DNA of 64,000 nucleotides. Source: Candidatus Fimadaptatus faecigallinarum. Its GTDB lineage: Bacteria; Bacillota; Clostridia; Christensenellales; Aristaeellaceae. The position numbers and the translations under genes are program-made. Location: assembly GCA_018714445.1 (NCBI GenBank), contig DVNK01000050.1, positions 36,719-100,718 on the forward strand, in the 5' to 3' direction. The notes under the pieces are model-generated. The model saw only the letters and a program-made list of their open reading frames with translations. It was not told the origin of the DNA and ran no database searches. Positions 63,827 through 64,000 of this stretch are shown piece after piece; the stretch's first letter is position 1; each line of letters begins with the position of its first letter.

Positions 63827-63851
63827 GTTATGGTACATATGATACTATAAC
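63827..63851 (-). promoter_or_regulatory. Imperfect palindromic operator overlapping the SDR -10 box
   Basis: GTTATGGTA and TACTATAAC (one mismatch) spaced by seven bases. Shape recalls GntR-type operators of sugar-acid genes; regulator not in window. Confidence 0.5.
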
Positions 63852-63872
63852 ACGGCGGTTGGAAAATAGCAA
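63844..63872 (-). promoter_or_regulatory. SDR promoter
   Basis: Minus strand TTGCTA (63867-63872), 17-base spacer, TATAGT (63844-63849). Confidence 0.7.
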
Positions 63873-64000
63873 CATGCCATGAAGATTCAGAACATGGACT
63901 TTGCCTGACCGTCGGCGCAACGATGTAAGTGAGTGTAGATATCACGGAAATGCCATATAACTGGTTTGATATGCGACCAGGTCAATGCATGATCTGCGGC
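63873..64000. other. Right edge, no gene recognised
   Basis: The last 128 bases hold no supportable coding sequence; a plus-strand neighbour may begin beyond the edge. Confidence 0.4.

Overview
The window is a dense, roughly 60% GC chromosomal segment of an endospore-forming Clostridia-type Firmicute. The evidence is direct: the spore genes gpr, spoIIP and gerM, a T-box leader, a PyrR attenuator, a CIRCE element, strong GGAGG ribosome sites and many consensus TTGACA-17-TATAAT promoters. Isoleucine is encoded mostly by ATA despite the high GC, an unusual lineage signature. I infer an uncultured GC-rich member of the Eubacteriales/Christensenellales-like groups; I cannot name the species. No phage, transposase, integrase or CRISPR array is visible. 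Most of the window is housekeeping or core-accessory sequence.

Layout. 1-5.7 kb: mutS (5' truncated), mutL, miaA and a methionine gamma-lyase-like gene (ynbB position), an arrangement like Bacillus but without hfq. 6-11.7 kb: a serine hydrolase, then a type IIA topoisomerase pair (ParE/GyrB- and ParC/GyrA-like). 11.7-19.3 kb: stress and regulatory genes: hsp20 with a long structured leader, a methyltransferase behind a 10-codon leader peptide, htpG under a perfect CIRCE, a methyltransferase broken by an in-frame TAG, a DUF421/DUF4363 pair, and an ArsR/DUF2087 regulator with a likely self-operator. 19.3-25 kb: trpB2 behind a tryptophan (UGG) T-box, a MATE pseudogene remnant, rubrerythrin, a TIM-barrel protein, a DUF3810-like metalloprotease and rpsT. 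25.2-30.3 kb: an unrecognised 836-residue tail-anchored protein, then gpr and spoIIP diverging. 30.7-37.4 kb: murI, class II ribonucleotide reductase, a C_GCAxxG_C_C protein, an ASCH protein and an EF-G-like GTPase.

37.7-46.2 kb is the pyrimidine region: promoter, PyrR attenuator, pyrR, uraA, pyrB, pyrC, pyrF, then an inverted pentapeptide-repeat gene, then pyrK, pyrD and a DUF3795 protein. 46.3-51.3 kb is a sugar-acid cluster: PfkB (KDG-type) kinase, phosphodiesterase, 6-phosphogluconate dehydrogenase and a LarA-type nickel racemase/epimerase. 51.4-53.2 kb is mgtE behind a ~395-nt leader that ends in a terminator and matches no riboswitch class I recognise. 53.3-59 kb: comB, rqcH, gerM, a fused rph-rdgB gene and a YfcE/YsnB phosphoesterase (gerM-rph-rdgB-ysnB order as in Bacillus). 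59.2-64 kb: tRNA-Trp, a GNAT, a frameshifted QueG-like gene, an ATC-hydrolase-like gene, D-lyxose isomerase, dUTPase and a KduD-like dehydrogenase.

The points most worth a second look are the mgtE leader, the leader-peptide/hairpin before the 13.1 kb methyltransferase, the amber-interrupted methyltransferase, the frameshifted QueG-like gene, the 836-residue tail-anchored protein, and the several promoters with palindromes in or next to the RNA polymerase hexamers.
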